A stretch of 64,000 nt of DNA. Source: Paludibacteraceae bacterium (GTDB lineage: Bacteria; Bacteroidota; Bacteroidia; Bacteroidales; Paludibacteraceae). The translations under genes were made by a program, and so were the position numbers. Each line of letters opens with the position of its first letter. Position 1 is the first letter of the stretch. Positions 26,301 to 34,227 of this stretch are shown here, one piece after another. The notes beneath the pieces were generated by a model that was not told the origin of the DNA, searched no databases, and worked only from the letters and a program-made list of their open reading frames with translations. The stretch lies in assembly GCA_024400115.1 (NCBI GenBank), contig JAKSNF010000014.1, positions 1-64,000 on the forward strand, read 5' to 3'.

Positions 26301-26901
26301 GTTAATTCAACTGAAAGCATTCAGCATACAATTCACCCATCCCTTCCAATGGGCTAACGGTTGGAAAGCGCCGGTTTATCTGGATGATCGTAAGATCCTT
26401 AGTTATACCCAAGCTCGCGCTTTCTTTAAAGTAGAATTAAGTCGCATTGTAGCAGAGAACTTCCCTGACATAGACATGGTAGCAGGTATAGCCACCACCG
26501 CTATTGCCCACGGCATCTTGGTGGCAGAGCAATTAGGGTTACCTTTTGTTTATGTTCACCCCACGCCCAAGGATCACGGCTTAGAGAACCAGATAGAAGG
26601 CGATTTGCGCCCTCGGCAGAAAGTGCTTATTGTGGAGAACCAAGTAAACACCGGGAGTAACTTAACTAAAGTGATTGAAGCCATCCGTAATAACGGTTGT
26701 ACCGTCGTTGGAGTAGTAACCATCTTTGATTACCAGTTCCCTTCAACGCAGAAAAAATTGAGTGTTGCCGGTGTACCTCTCTTCGCACTCAGCAACTACA
26801 ATGCCTTTATTGAACAACTTAGAGAAGACAAAATGGGTTCCCAAGAAACCATCGATTTATTGGAAGCCTGGCATACTAACCCTAAAAAATGGAAACCATG
26901 A
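26272..26901 (+). CDS. pyrE: Orotate phosphoribosyltransferase-like protein with altered PRPP motif
   Basis: The 209-aa product follows OPRT sequence from end to end: FSIQFTHPFQWANGWKAPVYLDDRK at the N-terminus, GIATTAIAHGILVAEQLGLP, then HPTPKDHGLENQIEGDLRPRQKVLIVE. The PRPP-binding loop, normally (D/E)-D-x-x-x-T-G, reads E122-N123-Q-V-N-T-G-S-N, so the second acidic residue is Asn. The usual Arg of the (V/Y)R-x-x-x-K-x-H-G motif is His. OPRT makes OMP from orotate and PRPP in pyrimidine synthesis. With these changes it may be slow, altered in specificity or non-catalytic. It overlaps both neighbours. Confidence 0.8.
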   Translation: MNIESITARKLIQLKAFSIQFTHPFQWANGWKAPVYLDDRKILSYTQARAFFKVELSRIVAENFPDIDMVAGIATTAIAHGILVAEQLGLPFVYVHPTPKDHGLENQIEGDLRPRQKVLIVENQVNTGSNLTKVIEAIRNNGCTVVGVVTIFDYQFPSTQKKLSVAGVPLFALSNYNAFIEQLREDKMGSQETIDLLEAWHTNPKKWKP

Positions 26902-27338
26902 GTGAAAGTAAATACGAAAGTAAAGTAACCAGCATCTCTGCACCCGTAGAGGTGGTTTATGCCGGATTGAGCAATTTTAAGAACCTCGAACGAGTAAAAG
27001 ACCTCATTCCCCAAGATAAGGTGCAAGACTTAGAGATTGAGGAAGATTCCATCCGCATGAAAGTGGATGGTCTCGGACAAAAAATAGTTATTAACATCGT
27101 TGAGCGCATCCCCAATGACACCATTAAGTTCGGGGCGGAGAACATCCCCCTCCAAATGAACTTTTGGATTCAACTCAAAGGTGTCGCCCCCGACGATACA
27201 CGCATGAAACTAACGCTCAAAGCGGATCTCCCCATGATGTTCAAGATGATGTTGGATAAAAAAATTCAACAGGGCATTGACGATGCCGCCACCATGATTG
27301 CCCAAATGCCCTTCCAACAATGGTCTTCTAACCACTAA
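26889..27338 (+). CDS. SRPBCC-family protein
   Basis: The 149-aa product has the SRPBCC/polyketide-cyclase-like layout: an N-terminal strand (YESKVTSISAPVEVVYAGLSNFKNLERV), a central beta sheet (ISPEDSIRMKVDG-type strands, IVINIVERIPNDTIKFGAEN) and a long C-terminal helix (MMFKMMLDKKIQQGIDDAATMIAQMPF). Such proteins bind hydrophobic ligands in a deep cavity; the ligand is unknown. It overlaps the pyrE 3' end by 13 bp, a pairing often seen in Bacteroidales. Confidence 0.75.
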   Translation: METMSESKYESKVTSISAPVEVVYAGLSNFKNLERVKDLIPQDKVQDLEIEEDSIRMKVDGLGQKIVINIVERIPNDTIKFGAENIPLQMNFWIQLKGVAPDDTRMKLTLKADLPMMFKMMLDKKIQQGIDDAATMIAQMPFQQWSSNH

Positions 27339-27358
27339 CCACTAAACACTAAACCCAT
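27339..27358. repeat. CTAACCACT-type filler
   Basis: CCACTAACCACTAAACACTAAACCC fills the gap between the SRPBCC gene and psd. The related CCTCTAACCACTAACCTCTAACCCC fills the psd-deoC gap at 28050-28077. Confidence 0.7.
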
Positions 27359-28051
27359 ATGACAAAACCCCACATCCATCGCGAAGGTCGCAATAGTATC
27401 ATCGGCCTCATACTCCTTCTGTTTGTCGTTAACGTGCTTGTCTTCTTAGGCTTTCATTATTGGCACAGCAGTCCTTATTGGAGTGTCTTTTTTGCGATTT
27501 CGCTTATTATCACCGCAGCGTTACTTGTTTTTGTTACTTATTTCTTCCGCAGCCCGGAACGTATCATTGAGGTAGAAGACCCCGATTTTCTTATCGCGCC
27601 CGCGGACGGACGAGTAGTCGTTATCGAACCCGTCCATGAAGACGAGTACTTCCACGAGGATAGACTGCAAGTCAGTATCTTCATGTCTCCCCTTAACGTG
27701 CATGCCAATTGGTATCCTATCGAAGGCCATATCCTTGTCTCCGAACACCAAAAAGGTCGCCACAAAGGTGCATGGTTGCCTAAGTCCTCGATAGAGAACG
27801 AGCGTTCGCTTGTGGTTATCGAGACGGAGAATAAACAGCAGATTGCCGTTCGACAAGTGGCAGGAGCCATGGCTCGCCGTATCGTGACCTATGCCAAAGC
27901 CGGTAAACACGCCCAACGCAATACCCATATGGGCTTTATTAAACTTGGTTCTCGTGTGGATATGTACCTCCCCCTTAATACTGAACTCTTTGTAGAAGTA
28001 GGCGAAGCCGTTCGAGGTAACGACACGATCATCGGTCGCCTCAACCCCTAA
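27359..28051 (+). CDS. psd: Phosphatidylserine decarboxylase family protein
   Basis: The 230-aa product has two N-terminal transmembrane segments (residues about 13-33 and 38-62) and the short (archaeal/Bacteroidetes-type) PSD core: APADGRVVVIEPV, SIFMSPLNVHANWYPIEG and the self-cleavage site L-G-S at residues 196-198, where G197-S198 is cut to make the pyruvoyl group. It makes phosphatidylethanolamine from phosphatidylserine. The usual partner pssA is not adjacent here. Filler sequences flank the gene. Confidence 0.92.
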   Translation: MTKPHIHREGRNSIIGLILLLFVVNVLVFLGFHYWHSSPYWSVFFAISLIITAALLVFVTYFFRSPERIIEVEDPDFLIAPADGRVVVIEPVHEDEYFHEDRLQVSIFMSPLNVHANWYPIEGHILVSEHQKGRHKGAWLPKSSIENERSLVVIETENKQQIAVRQVAGAMARRIVTYAKAGKHAQRNTHMGFIKLGSRVDMYLPLNTELFVEVGEAVRGNDTIIGRLNP

Positions 28052-28083
28052 CCTCTAACCACTAACCTCTAACCCCAAAAAAT
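28052..28083. repeat. CTAACCTCT-type filler between psd and deoC
   Basis: Tandem degenerate CCTCTAAC/CACTAAC units fill the whole intergenic gap, ending six bases before the deoC start. Confidence 0.7.
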
Positions 28084-28959
28084 ATGGACTTCAACGAATT
28101 ATTTGACGCTTACAACTGCCATCTGAGTGATGACGAAGTAAAAAACACCGTAGCCACCATCCTTAAGGATGAGTTTGATGCTAACAATAACATTGACGTA
28201 TGGAAGCAATGCCTCCACCAAATAGACCTCACCACCCTCAATGGCGATGACACCACCGCTAAGGTCAAGAAGATGGCTCAGAAAGTGAATGAGTTTAGTC
28301 AGCACTTCCCCGGTATTCCCAATGTTGCCGCTATGTGCGTTTATCCCGCTTTGGTTGAGACTGCCAAGCAAACACTCACCGAACCTATCGGTATTGCTGC
28401 TGTGGCTGCCGGTTTCCCTGCTTCGCAAACCTTCATCGAAGTGAAAGTGGCAGAATCCGCCCTTGCCGTACATGCCGGAGCGACAGAAATAGATATCGTT
28501 ATCTCACAAGGCAAGTTCTTAGAGGGCAAATATCAGGAAGTGTTTGATGAGATAGCCGAAATCAAAGCCGCTATCGCACCCGCTCACCTTAAGGTTATCT
28601 TAGAGACCGGAGCACTCAAGACCGCCGAGAACATCTACAAGGCATCCCTTATCGCAATGGCTGCCGGAGCAGACTTCATCAAGACCTCTACCGGTAAGAT
28701 TGCCGTTAATGCTACCCCCGAAGCTACCTACGTTATGTGCTGCGCTATTCGCGATTGGCACGAGGCTACGGGACAAAAAGTAAACTACAAACCTGCCGGA
28801 GGCGTATCCACTACCGAAGAGGCAGTGCAACACTACACCATCGTGAAGCATGTCTTAGGCAAAGACTGGCTCAATAACGAGTCCTTCCGCTTCGGTGCCA
28901 GCCGTTTAGCCAATAACTTGCTCACCTCCATCGTCGGTACGGAAACCAAGTACTTCTAA
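28084..28959 (+). CDS. deoC: Deoxyribose-phosphate aldolase
   Basis: The 291-aa product has the DeoC TIM-barrel landmarks: VAAMCVYPALVE, EIDIVISQGKFLEGKY, HLKVILETGAL and GADFIKTSTGK, where Lys200 forms the Schiff base, plus NYKPAGGV. It cleaves 2-deoxyribose 5-phosphate to glyceraldehyde 3-phosphate and acetaldehyde in deoxynucleoside catabolism. The N-terminal about 60 residues are the extension typical of the larger DeoC group. Confidence 0.95.
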   Translation: MDFNELFDAYNCHLSDDEVKNTVATILKDEFDANNNIDVWKQCLHQIDLTTLNGDDTTAKVKKMAQKVNEFSQHFPGIPNVAAMCVYPALVETAKQTLTEPIGIAAVAAGFPASQTFIEVKVAESALAVHAGATEIDIVISQGKFLEGKYQEVFDEIAEIKAAIAPAHLKVILETGALKTAENIYKASLIAMAAGADFIKTSTGKIAVNATPEATYVMCCAIRDWHEATGQKVNYKPAGGVSTTEEAVQHYTIVKHVLGKDWLNNESFRFGASRLANNLLTSIVGTETKYF

Positions 28960-28998
28960 ATCACCCTACCCCTCTACCCCTCTACTCCTCTACTCCCA
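28960..28998. repeat. CCCCTCTA-type filler between deoC and the NfnAB-like gene
   Basis: Degenerate repeats of TACCCCTC and TACTCCTC end just before the ATG at 29001. The reverse complement occurs at 4184-4225 after the 240-aa surface-protein gene. Confidence 0.7.
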
Positions 28999-29000
28999 AT

Positions 29001-31262
29001 ATGAATAAAATAATATCCAAAAAATACTTCTCTGAGAACGTCGCCCAAATAGAGGTCGAAGCACCTTTGATTGCGGCTTCGCGTCGTGCCGGACATTTCG
29101 TTATCGTTCGCGTGGACGACCACTCCGAACGTATGCCGCTCACCATCTCGGCAGCGGATACCCAACGCGGAACCATCACCCTCGTTGTCCAACGTATCGG
29201 TGTTAGTTCGGCTAAACTCATGGCACTCAATGAAGGCGACTGCCTCCACGATGTAGTGGGTCCGCTTGGTCGCGCCACTCATATAGAGAAATTCGGAACG
29301 GTCGTTTGTGCCTGCGGTGGCGTAGGAGCAGCTCCTATGTTACCTATTGCTGAGGCACTCAAGAAAGCCGGTAACCGCGTTATCACTATTCTGGCAGCGC
29401 GGACGGAGAGTCTTATTATCCTAAAAGAAGAGTTGGCGCAGTTCTCTGACGAGGTGATTATCATGACCGACGACGGTTCAGCAGGAACGAAAGGCTTAGT
29501 GACTGCCGGTATCGAAACTATAGTGGCTCGGGAGCAAGTGGATAAATGTATCACCATCGGTCCGGCTATCATGATGAAGTTTGTGGCACTCACTACCAAG
29601 AAATATAATATCCCCACAGACGCTAGTCTGAATACCATCATGGTGGACGGAACGGGTATGTGTGGCGCCTGCCGCGTGACGGTGGGAGGTAAGACACGCT
29701 TCGTTTGCGTGGATGGTCCTGAGTTCGACGCCCATGCGGTCGATTTTGATGAGATGCTCTCCCGTCTCCGTTCCTATAAACCCGAAGAGGCGGCTGCTTA
29801 TGAGGCTTATCAAGAGTCCGTTCGTCCGCTTACCGCCAAGGAGCGTGCCGCTCTACCACGCGTAAAGATGAACGAAGTGGCGCCTTCCGTTCGCGTACAG
29901 TCGTTGCATACAGAGGTCAACCAAGGATTGACTTTGCAACAAGCCTTGCAAGAGAGTAAGCGTTGTCTTAATTGTAAGAACGCCGGCTGTATTCAGGGTT
30001 GTCCGGTGGGAATCAATATACCTGCTTTTATTCATCAACTCAGTGAGGGAGATATCTTAGGAGCGGCTGATATTATCAAGCAGTCCTCTTCGTTGCCCTC
30101 TGTTTGCGGACGTGTCTGCCCGCAAGAGAAACAGTGCGAAGCACAATGTATCCACCTTAAGATGAACCACGAACCCGTTGCCATCGGTTACCTCGAACGT
30201 TTCGTGGCTGACCATAGCGTTACTCTAAACTCTAAACTTACTAACGAGACGACTTCTCTAAACTCTAAACTCTACACTCTAAACTCTACCGCAATAAAAG
30301 TTGCGGTAGTAGGCTCCGGTCCTGCCGGTCTCAGTTTTGCCGGAGATATGGCTAAGTTCGGTTATGACGTCACAGTCTTTGAGGCCCTTCACGAGATTGG
30401 TGGAGTGCTTAAGTATGGTATTCCCGAGTTCCGTCTGCCCAATCGCATTGTCGATCGCGAGATAGAAGCCTTAGAGGCATTAGGAGTTACGTTTGTCAAA
30501 GATACTATTATCGGCAAGACCCTCACCATAGACGACCTTCAAACACAAGGGTTCAAAGGAATCTTCGTGGGTTCGGGTGCCGGTCTGCCACGTTTCATGG
30601 GTATTCCGGGCGAGAACCTCAATGGTGTTCTCTCATGCAACGAGTACCTCACGCGTGTCAATCTCATGGACGCATCTAACGCAAGTACGGACACGCCCCT
30701 ACTCTATGGTAAGAACGTGGCTGTTATCGGAGGTGGTAACACCGCGATGGATGCCGTTCGTACCGCCAAACGATTGGGTGCAGAGCATGCTATCATCGTC
30801 TATCGCCGCAGCGAGGACGAGATGCCCGCACGTATAGAAGAAGTGCGTCACGCCAAGGAAGAGGGTATCGAGTTTATGACCTTGCATAACCCCATCGAGT
30901 ACCACGCCGATGAGAATGGTCGAGTACAAGAAGCAGTACTCCAAGTGATGACACTCGGCGAACCCGACGAGTCGGGTCGTCGCAGTCCCGTACCGGTAGA
31001 AGGTAAGACCGTCACTATCCCCGTTGATCTCGTTATCGTAGCCGTTGGTGTATCGCCTAATCCGCTTATTCCTGCTTCGGTAGAAGGATTGGAAGTAAGT
31101 AAGAAAGGCACTATCGTAGTGGGAGACAATATGCAGTCGTCCTTACCTATTCTCTTTGCCGGAGGAGATATCGTTCGGGGTGGAGCTACGGTTATCCTCG
31201 CCATGTCCGATGGCCGCAAAGCTGCCGCCGCCATACACGACTACCTCTCCTCTAAACTCTAA
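29001..31262 (+). CDS. gltA: Fused NAD(P)H-flavin/Fe-S reductase and glutamate-synthase-small-subunit-like protein (NfnAB/SudBA type)
   Basis: Residues 1-280 form a PyrK/NfnA-like half: an FAD domain (RAGHFVIVRVDDHSERMPLTI), NAD site (VCACGGVGAAPMLPIAEAL) and a 2Fe-2S motif (DGTGMCGACRVTVGGKTRFVCVDG). Residues about 290-753 form the NADPH-linked GltD/NfnB-like half with 4Fe-4S Cys (CLNCKNAGCIQGCPVGI and CGRVCPQEKQCEAQC) and two dinucleotide folds (VVGSGPAGLSFAGDMA, VIGGGNTAMDAVRTAKR). It likely performs ferredoxin-linked NAD(H)/NADP(H) electron transfer or bifurcation; naming it a glutamate synthase would need a large subunit. Residues about 407-432 (VTLNSKLTNETTSLNSKLYT) are encoded by CTCTAAACT filler lying between the Fe-S and FAD domains. 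Confidence 0.88.
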   Translation: MNKIISKKYFSENVAQIEVEAPLIAASRRAGHFVIVRVDDHSERMPLTISAADTQRGTITLVVQRIGVSSAKLMALNEGDCLHDVVGPLGRATHIEKFGTVVCACGGVGAAPMLPIAEALKKAGNRVITILAARTESLIILKEELAQFSDEVIIMTDDGSAGTKGLVTAGIETIVAREQVDKCITIGPAIMMKFVALTTKKYNIPTDASLNTIMVDGTGMCGACRVTVGGKTRFVCVDGPEFDAHAVDFDEMLSRLRSYKPEEAAAYEAYQESVRPLTAKERAALPRVKMNEVAPSVRVQSLHTEVNQGLTLQQALQESKRCLNCKNAGCIQGCPVGINIPAFIHQLSEGDILGAADIIKQSSSLPSVCGRVCPQEKQCEAQCIHLKMNHEPVAIGYLERFVADHSVTLNSKLTNETTSLNSKLYTLNSTAIKVAVVGSGPAGLSFAGDMAKFGYDVTVFEALHEIGGVLKYGIPEFRLPNRIVDREIEALEALGVTFVKDTIIGKTLTIDDLQTQGFKGIFVGSGAGLPRFMGIPGENLNGVLSCNEYLTRVNLMDASNASTDTPLLYGKNVAVIGGGNTAMDAVRTAKRLGAEHAIIVYRRSEDEMPARIEEVRHAKEEGIEFMTLHNPIEYHADENGRVQEAVLQVMTLGEPDESGRRSPVPVEGKTVTIPVDLVIVAVGVSPNPLIPASVEGLEVSKKGTIVVGDNMQSSLPILFAGGDIVRGGATVILAMSDGRKAAAAIHDYLSSKL
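30221..30290. repeat. CTCTAAACT filler inside the NfnAB-like gene
   Basis: ACTCTAAACTCTAAACT, then TCTCTAAACTCTAAACTCTACACTCTAAACTCTACC units separated by a short spacer read in frame as LNSKL repeats. They form the linker between domains and are the same filler as in the gap right after this gene (31263-31306). Confidence 0.85.
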
Positions 31263-31306
31263 ACTTCACCACTAGACGGCTACTCTACACTCTAAACTCT
31301 ACACTA
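31263..31306 (-). repeat. Interspersed filler repeat with AGTAGCCGTCT core, copy 2 (inverted)
   Basis: AGACGGCTACT (31274-31284) followed by CTACACTCTAAACTCTACACT just before the xseA ATG is the reverse complement of the copies at 10797 and 63764. Confidence 0.8.
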
Positions 31307-32419
31307 ATGATATCCTACAGTCTCAGTCAATTCAGCGAACTCATAGGCGAGACGCTCTCCGTTGAGTTTAGTGACACCTACTGGGTTCGTGCCGAGATAG
31401 CCTCTTTATCTTGCAAGGGGGGACATGGTTATTTTGACTTAGTGGAGAAAGGTTCAGATGGTATTCTTGCAGCCAAACAAAGAGGAACCTGTTGGGCGAA
31501 CACATACAGTATGCTTTCCGCCTATTTCGAGCAAGAGACAGGAACGTGTTTACGTGTCGGCATACAAGTCTTGCTTGAGGTGGAAGTGAGTTGGCACGAT
31601 GTGTATGGTTTGAGTTTGAATATCGTTGGCATTGATCCTCAATACACGGTTGGAGACCTTGCCAAGCAGAAGCAAGACACCATCAAACAACTCACGAGTG
31701 AGGGTATCCTGGATATGCAACAATCGCTCACTCTGCCCACTATCGTTCGTCGCATAGCGGTTATCTCGTCCGACTCTGCCGCCGGTTATGAAGACTTCGT
31801 TAATCAGTGCATAGTTCATAATTCACAGTGCATAGTTAACTCTGCACTATGCACTTTGCACTCTGAACTCTTCAAAGCTATCATGCAAGGCGACTACGCC
31901 GAGGCATCTATCCTCAAGGCATTGGAAGCTATTGCCGCACGAGAGGAGGAGTTTGATGTGGTTGTTATTATTCGTGGTGGTGGGGCAAGTACGGATATGA
32001 GTTGTTTTGATAGTTACTTACTGGCAGCCACGTGTGCACAGTTCCCTCTTCCTATTATTACGGGTATCGGGCACACGCGCGACGTGTGCGTGTTAGACCT
32101 TGTTGCTCATCGTGCCCTCAAGACGCCTACAGCGGTAGCCGCTTTCTTTGTAGAGCGTTTAACGAGCGAACTCAATCGCCTTGAGGAACTCAAGCGTCGT
32201 TTGCAACTCACTGCCGAGCGGCAGATCATGATTCGCAAGCATGTCTTGGAGTTATATGCACAGCGCATTGCCGCATGCAATCCCGAGCGCATCTATCGAA
32301 TGGGCTATTCTCTCGCCACCGTCAATGGTCAGCCTTTGACGTCTATTAGACAGGTGACCAAAGGTCAAACCATCGTCACGCACCTCAGCGATGGTGAGGT
32401 TGTTTCGGTTTATCAATAG
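31307..32419 (+). CDS. xseA: Exodeoxyribonuclease VII large subunit
   Basis: The 370-aa product has the N-terminal OB fold (YSLSQFSELIGETLSVEF...VRAEIASL-x-x-K-GGHGYFDLVEK), the catalytic region VRRIAVISSDSAAGYEDFVNQ, VVVIIRGGGASTDMSCFDSYLLA and ITGIGHTRDVCVLDLVAH, and the C-terminal coiled coil. ExoVII degrades single-stranded DNA with XseB. The protein is shorter than proteobacterial XseA. Residues about 167-188 (CIVHNSQCIVNSALCTLH) replace the usual short loop before ELFKAIMQG and are encoded by filler DNA. No xseB is seen downstream. Confidence 0.9.
   Translation: MISYSLSQFSELIGETLSVEFSDTYWVRAEIASLSCKGGHGYFDLVEKGSDGILAAKQRGTCWANTYSMLSAYFEQETGTCLRVGIQVLLEVEVSWHDVYGLSLNIVGIDPQYTVGDLAKQKQDTIKQLTSEGILDMQQSLTLPTIVRRIAVISSDSAAGYEDFVNQCIVHNSQCIVNSALCTLHSELFKAIMQGDYAEASILKALEAIAAREEEFDVVVIIRGGGASTDMSCFDSYLLAATCAQFPLPIITGIGHTRDVCVLDLVAHRALKTPTAVAAFFVERLTSELNRLEELKRRLQLTAERQIMIRKHVLELYAQRIAACNPERIYRMGYSLATVNGQPLTSIRQVTKGQTIVTHLSDGEVVSVYQ
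31805..31869. repeat. CAGTGCATAGTT filler inside xseA
   Basis: CAGTGCATAGTTCATAATT, CAGTGCATAGTT and the inverted AACTCTGCACTATGCACTTTG units lie in frame inside xseA. CAGTGCATAGTT is repeated directly and ACTATGCAC is its inverse, so the stretch can fold. Confidence 0.8.
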
Positions 32420-32464
32420 TAATCCGCCATTTTTTTGTCAATTCGGCAGAAAAGTGCATTTTTA

Positions 32465-32496
32465 TTTGGTAGTTTCAATTATTTTTTGTACTTTTG
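32465..32496 (+). promoter_or_regulatory. Promoter of the putative non-coding RNA
   Basis: TTTG at 32465-32468 and TACTTTTG at 32489-32496 are spaced 20 bp. No plausible CDS follows; a terminator lies about 340 bp downstream. Confidence 0.75.
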
Positions 32497-32499
32497 CAG

Positions 32500-32868
32500 C
32501 GCAAAACTGCAAAACATAACGGAATCCACGCTGGGTGAGTGGGAGGGTGATGTCCTTCTCGTGTACTCGCCAATGTGAGATTTCGGGACATATATACTCG
32601 CGAACAAGTTGGTTTTGTTCCTCAACAATCCCAAAACTATTCGCGAAACGGCGTTTACTAACGCTTGTTATCGACCTTTTGAAACGTAGGAAATTTCAAT
32701 TAGCAACTCGAAACAAGTAAGTGGTAGATGTCCATGGGTGTATTGTACACCTATGCGTTCTTGCATAGGCTGATATACACGGCGTGGATTTCTAATGCTT
32801 ATTCGGTTGCAAAGGTTTCCTACGACCTCAAAAGGCGGATAAGCAGGGATGAAGTCCGCGTTTTTTTT
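32500..32868 (+). ncRNA. Putative structured non-coding RNA, about 370 nt
   Basis: The stretch between a full promoter and an intrinsic terminator has no convincing reading frame but many self-complementary segments: GGTGAGT/ACTCGCC near 32534-32574, TCGCGAA/TTCGCGA (about 32609-32647), GCGTT/AACGC next to it, a long arm closed by CGTAGGAAA/TTTCCTACG (about 32685 and 32823), TCCATG/CGTGGA within it, and the local hairpins GGTGTA-TTG-TACACC and CTATGC-GTTCTT-GCATAG. It lacks the hallmarks of tmRNA (T-loop end with CCA), RNase P RNA (GAGGAAAGTCC, ACAGAA) and SRP RNA. Size, promoter and terminator fit the published Bacteroidales-1 candidate RNA of unknown function, but I cannot confirm a match. 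Confidence 0.6.
32835..32868 (+). terminator. Intrinsic terminator of the putative ncRNA
   Basis: GCGGA (32835-32839) and TCCGC (32855-32859) enclose a 15-base loop and are followed by a run of eight T. Confidence 0.7.
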
Positions 32869-32881
32869 ATTTTCCCCTCAA

Positions 32882-32920
32882 ACAAAAAACGTAGCACGTA
32901 AGCGCCAAGCTTGCGTGCTA
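32882..32920 (-). terminator. Terminator of the AAA ATPase gene (minus strand)
   Basis: TAGCACG-T-AAGC and GCTT-G-CGTGCTA form a 12-bp stem (32892-32920). On the minus strand it is followed by CGTTTTTTGTTTG. It lies 40 bp beyond the ATPase stop codon and back to back with the ncRNA terminator. Confidence 0.75.
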
Positions 32921-32959
32921 TTTGTGTATAGTGATCTTTGAAATATTGTAGAGAAAAAA

Positions 32960-34156
32960 CTAATAGAGCAAGCCGAATAGCCAAAGCGGGATTTTATTTG
33001 CACAACCAATATCAATCCCATCACGGACAACGAAACTATTTTCTTGATTGGCTATTTGACTATAATCTTTATTCTTGCCTCCAACTTCAAATAGGTATCT
33101 TCCATCGACGAATAAATCGCCTTTCTGAGGCATACAAATCTGATGATTAGTCGCCAGCATATTGGCAAAAAATGTTTCACGCACGGTTCCGGTATCCACT
33201 TGTTGTGATAATGCGCACATTAAATTGGTGTTATTAAACAATATCTTTTCCGGCTTTTGAAGCACTTTCATTCCTCCTTCTTTTGTATATAAACGGCGAA
33301 TGAGAGCGGCACGATGCATTAAGTCAAACATTTTATAAACAATATCACGTGAGCAACTTAATGTCCTTGATAAGTCGTTGATATTCAAGGTATAAGGGTT
33401 TTGTTCGGCAAGAATACGAAGTAACGTCTTCATTTTATAGACAGATTCATACGTGATTGTTTTATCTACCGTAGGGATATCTACATTGATAACATTGTTG
33501 ATATTCGTCTCTAATCTTTGTAGGAATCCGTCACCTTGTTCATGATAGAAGGGATAGTAGCCTTCTTGCAGATATTTTTCAAAATATGCAAGGACGGGTT
33601 GCTCATTGGTCAATTTAGCAGCAAGTGGCAAATGGTTTTTGAGAAGGTCATCCAACTCTAGTGGGCGCCACGACGCGATTCCCTCTAATTGTAGATATTC
33701 TCGAAAGCTCATTCCGTGTAGTGTATATTGGCGCACACGGCGACCTAAGTCCGCTTGGCAGGTTTCTAACTGAAGCATAGAAGAACCGGTGACAACAACT
33801 TTTAATTTTGGGAATGAGTCATACATCTCTTTAAGTTGTTGATCCCAATGGTCATATTTATGTACCTCATCAAAAAATAGATTCATTATTCCATGTGAGG
33901 TGGCGTATTCTGCGAGTTCAACCATCGAATGAGTAGCAAACCATGAGTTATCAACGGATACATATAAAGCTTGGCTTTTATCAGGAAATGTGCGTAGAAT
34001 ATGTTGAAGCAACATCGTTGTTTTGCCAACGCCTCTTGCTCCTTTTATCATAATGAATCGGTTTTCCCAATTGATTTGCGCATACAAATAACGCGTAAAA
34101 TCAAGAGAAACATTTTCTAATGCCTTGTAGTAAATCGCAACTAATTTTGAAATCAT
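32960..34156 (-). CDS. AAA family ATPase with DUF4143 domain
   Basis: The 398-aa product has Walker A GARGVGKTTMLL near residue 40, Walker B LFFDEVHKYDHW near 95, sensor VVTGSSMLQ, and a C-terminal DUF4143 region (RDIVYKMFDLMHRAALIRRLYTKEGG, LFNNTNLMCAL...FFANMLATNHQI, then DFLFEVGGKNKDY-like VGGKNKDYSQ). The E-V-G-G-K-N-K motif resembles the active site of restriction-nuclease-fold domains, as is common in this family. Roles are unproven; these genes are accessory and vary between strains. It has its own promoter and terminator. Confidence 0.88.
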   Translation of the reverse strand: MISKLVAIYYKALENVSLDFTRYLYAQINWENRFIMIKGARGVGKTTMLLQHILRTFPDKSQALYVSVDNSWFATHSMVELAEYATSHGIMNLFFDEVHKYDHWDQQLKEMYDSFPKLKVVVTGSSMLQLETCQADLGRRVRQYTLHGMSFREYLQLEGIASWRPLELDDLLKNHLPLAAKLTNEQPVLAYFEKYLQEGYYPFYHEQGDGFLQRLETNINNVINVDIPTVDKTITYESVYKMKTLLRILAEQNPYTLNINDLSRTLSCSRDIVYKMFDLMHRAALIRRLYTKEGGMKVLQKPEKILFNNTNLMCALSQQVDTGTVRETFFANMLATNHQICMPQKGDLFVDGRYLFEVGGKNKDYSQIANQENSFVVRDGIDIGCANKIPLWLFGLLY

Positions 34157-34227
34157 AGTATTTATATTTTAGACTGTAGATGTATAATATTATGCAAAAA
34201 TAACTTTTGTAAAAGTGATTTTGGCTG

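Noticed and set aside
29001..31262. Naming the fusion a glutamate synthase
   Set aside because: Only the small-subunit-like half is present and no large subunit gene is near; an NfnAB/Sud-like electron-transfer role is as likely.
4371..32649. 13-mer CTATTCGCGAAAC shared by 4371-4383 and 32637-32649
   Set aside because: Matches of 13 bases are expected by chance in a window of this size.
32535..32720. 61-aa ORF inside the ncRNA region (MSGRVMSFSCTRQCEI...)
   Set aside because: Ser/Cys/Arg-rich and without domain pattern; lies across the complementary segments of the RNA.
32500..32868. tmRNA, RNase P RNA, 6S or SRP RNA
   Set aside because: No CCA-ending acceptor/T-loop, no GAGGAAAGTCC or ACAGAA core, no SRP tetraloop signature; 6S is much shorter. 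Not ruled out by computation.
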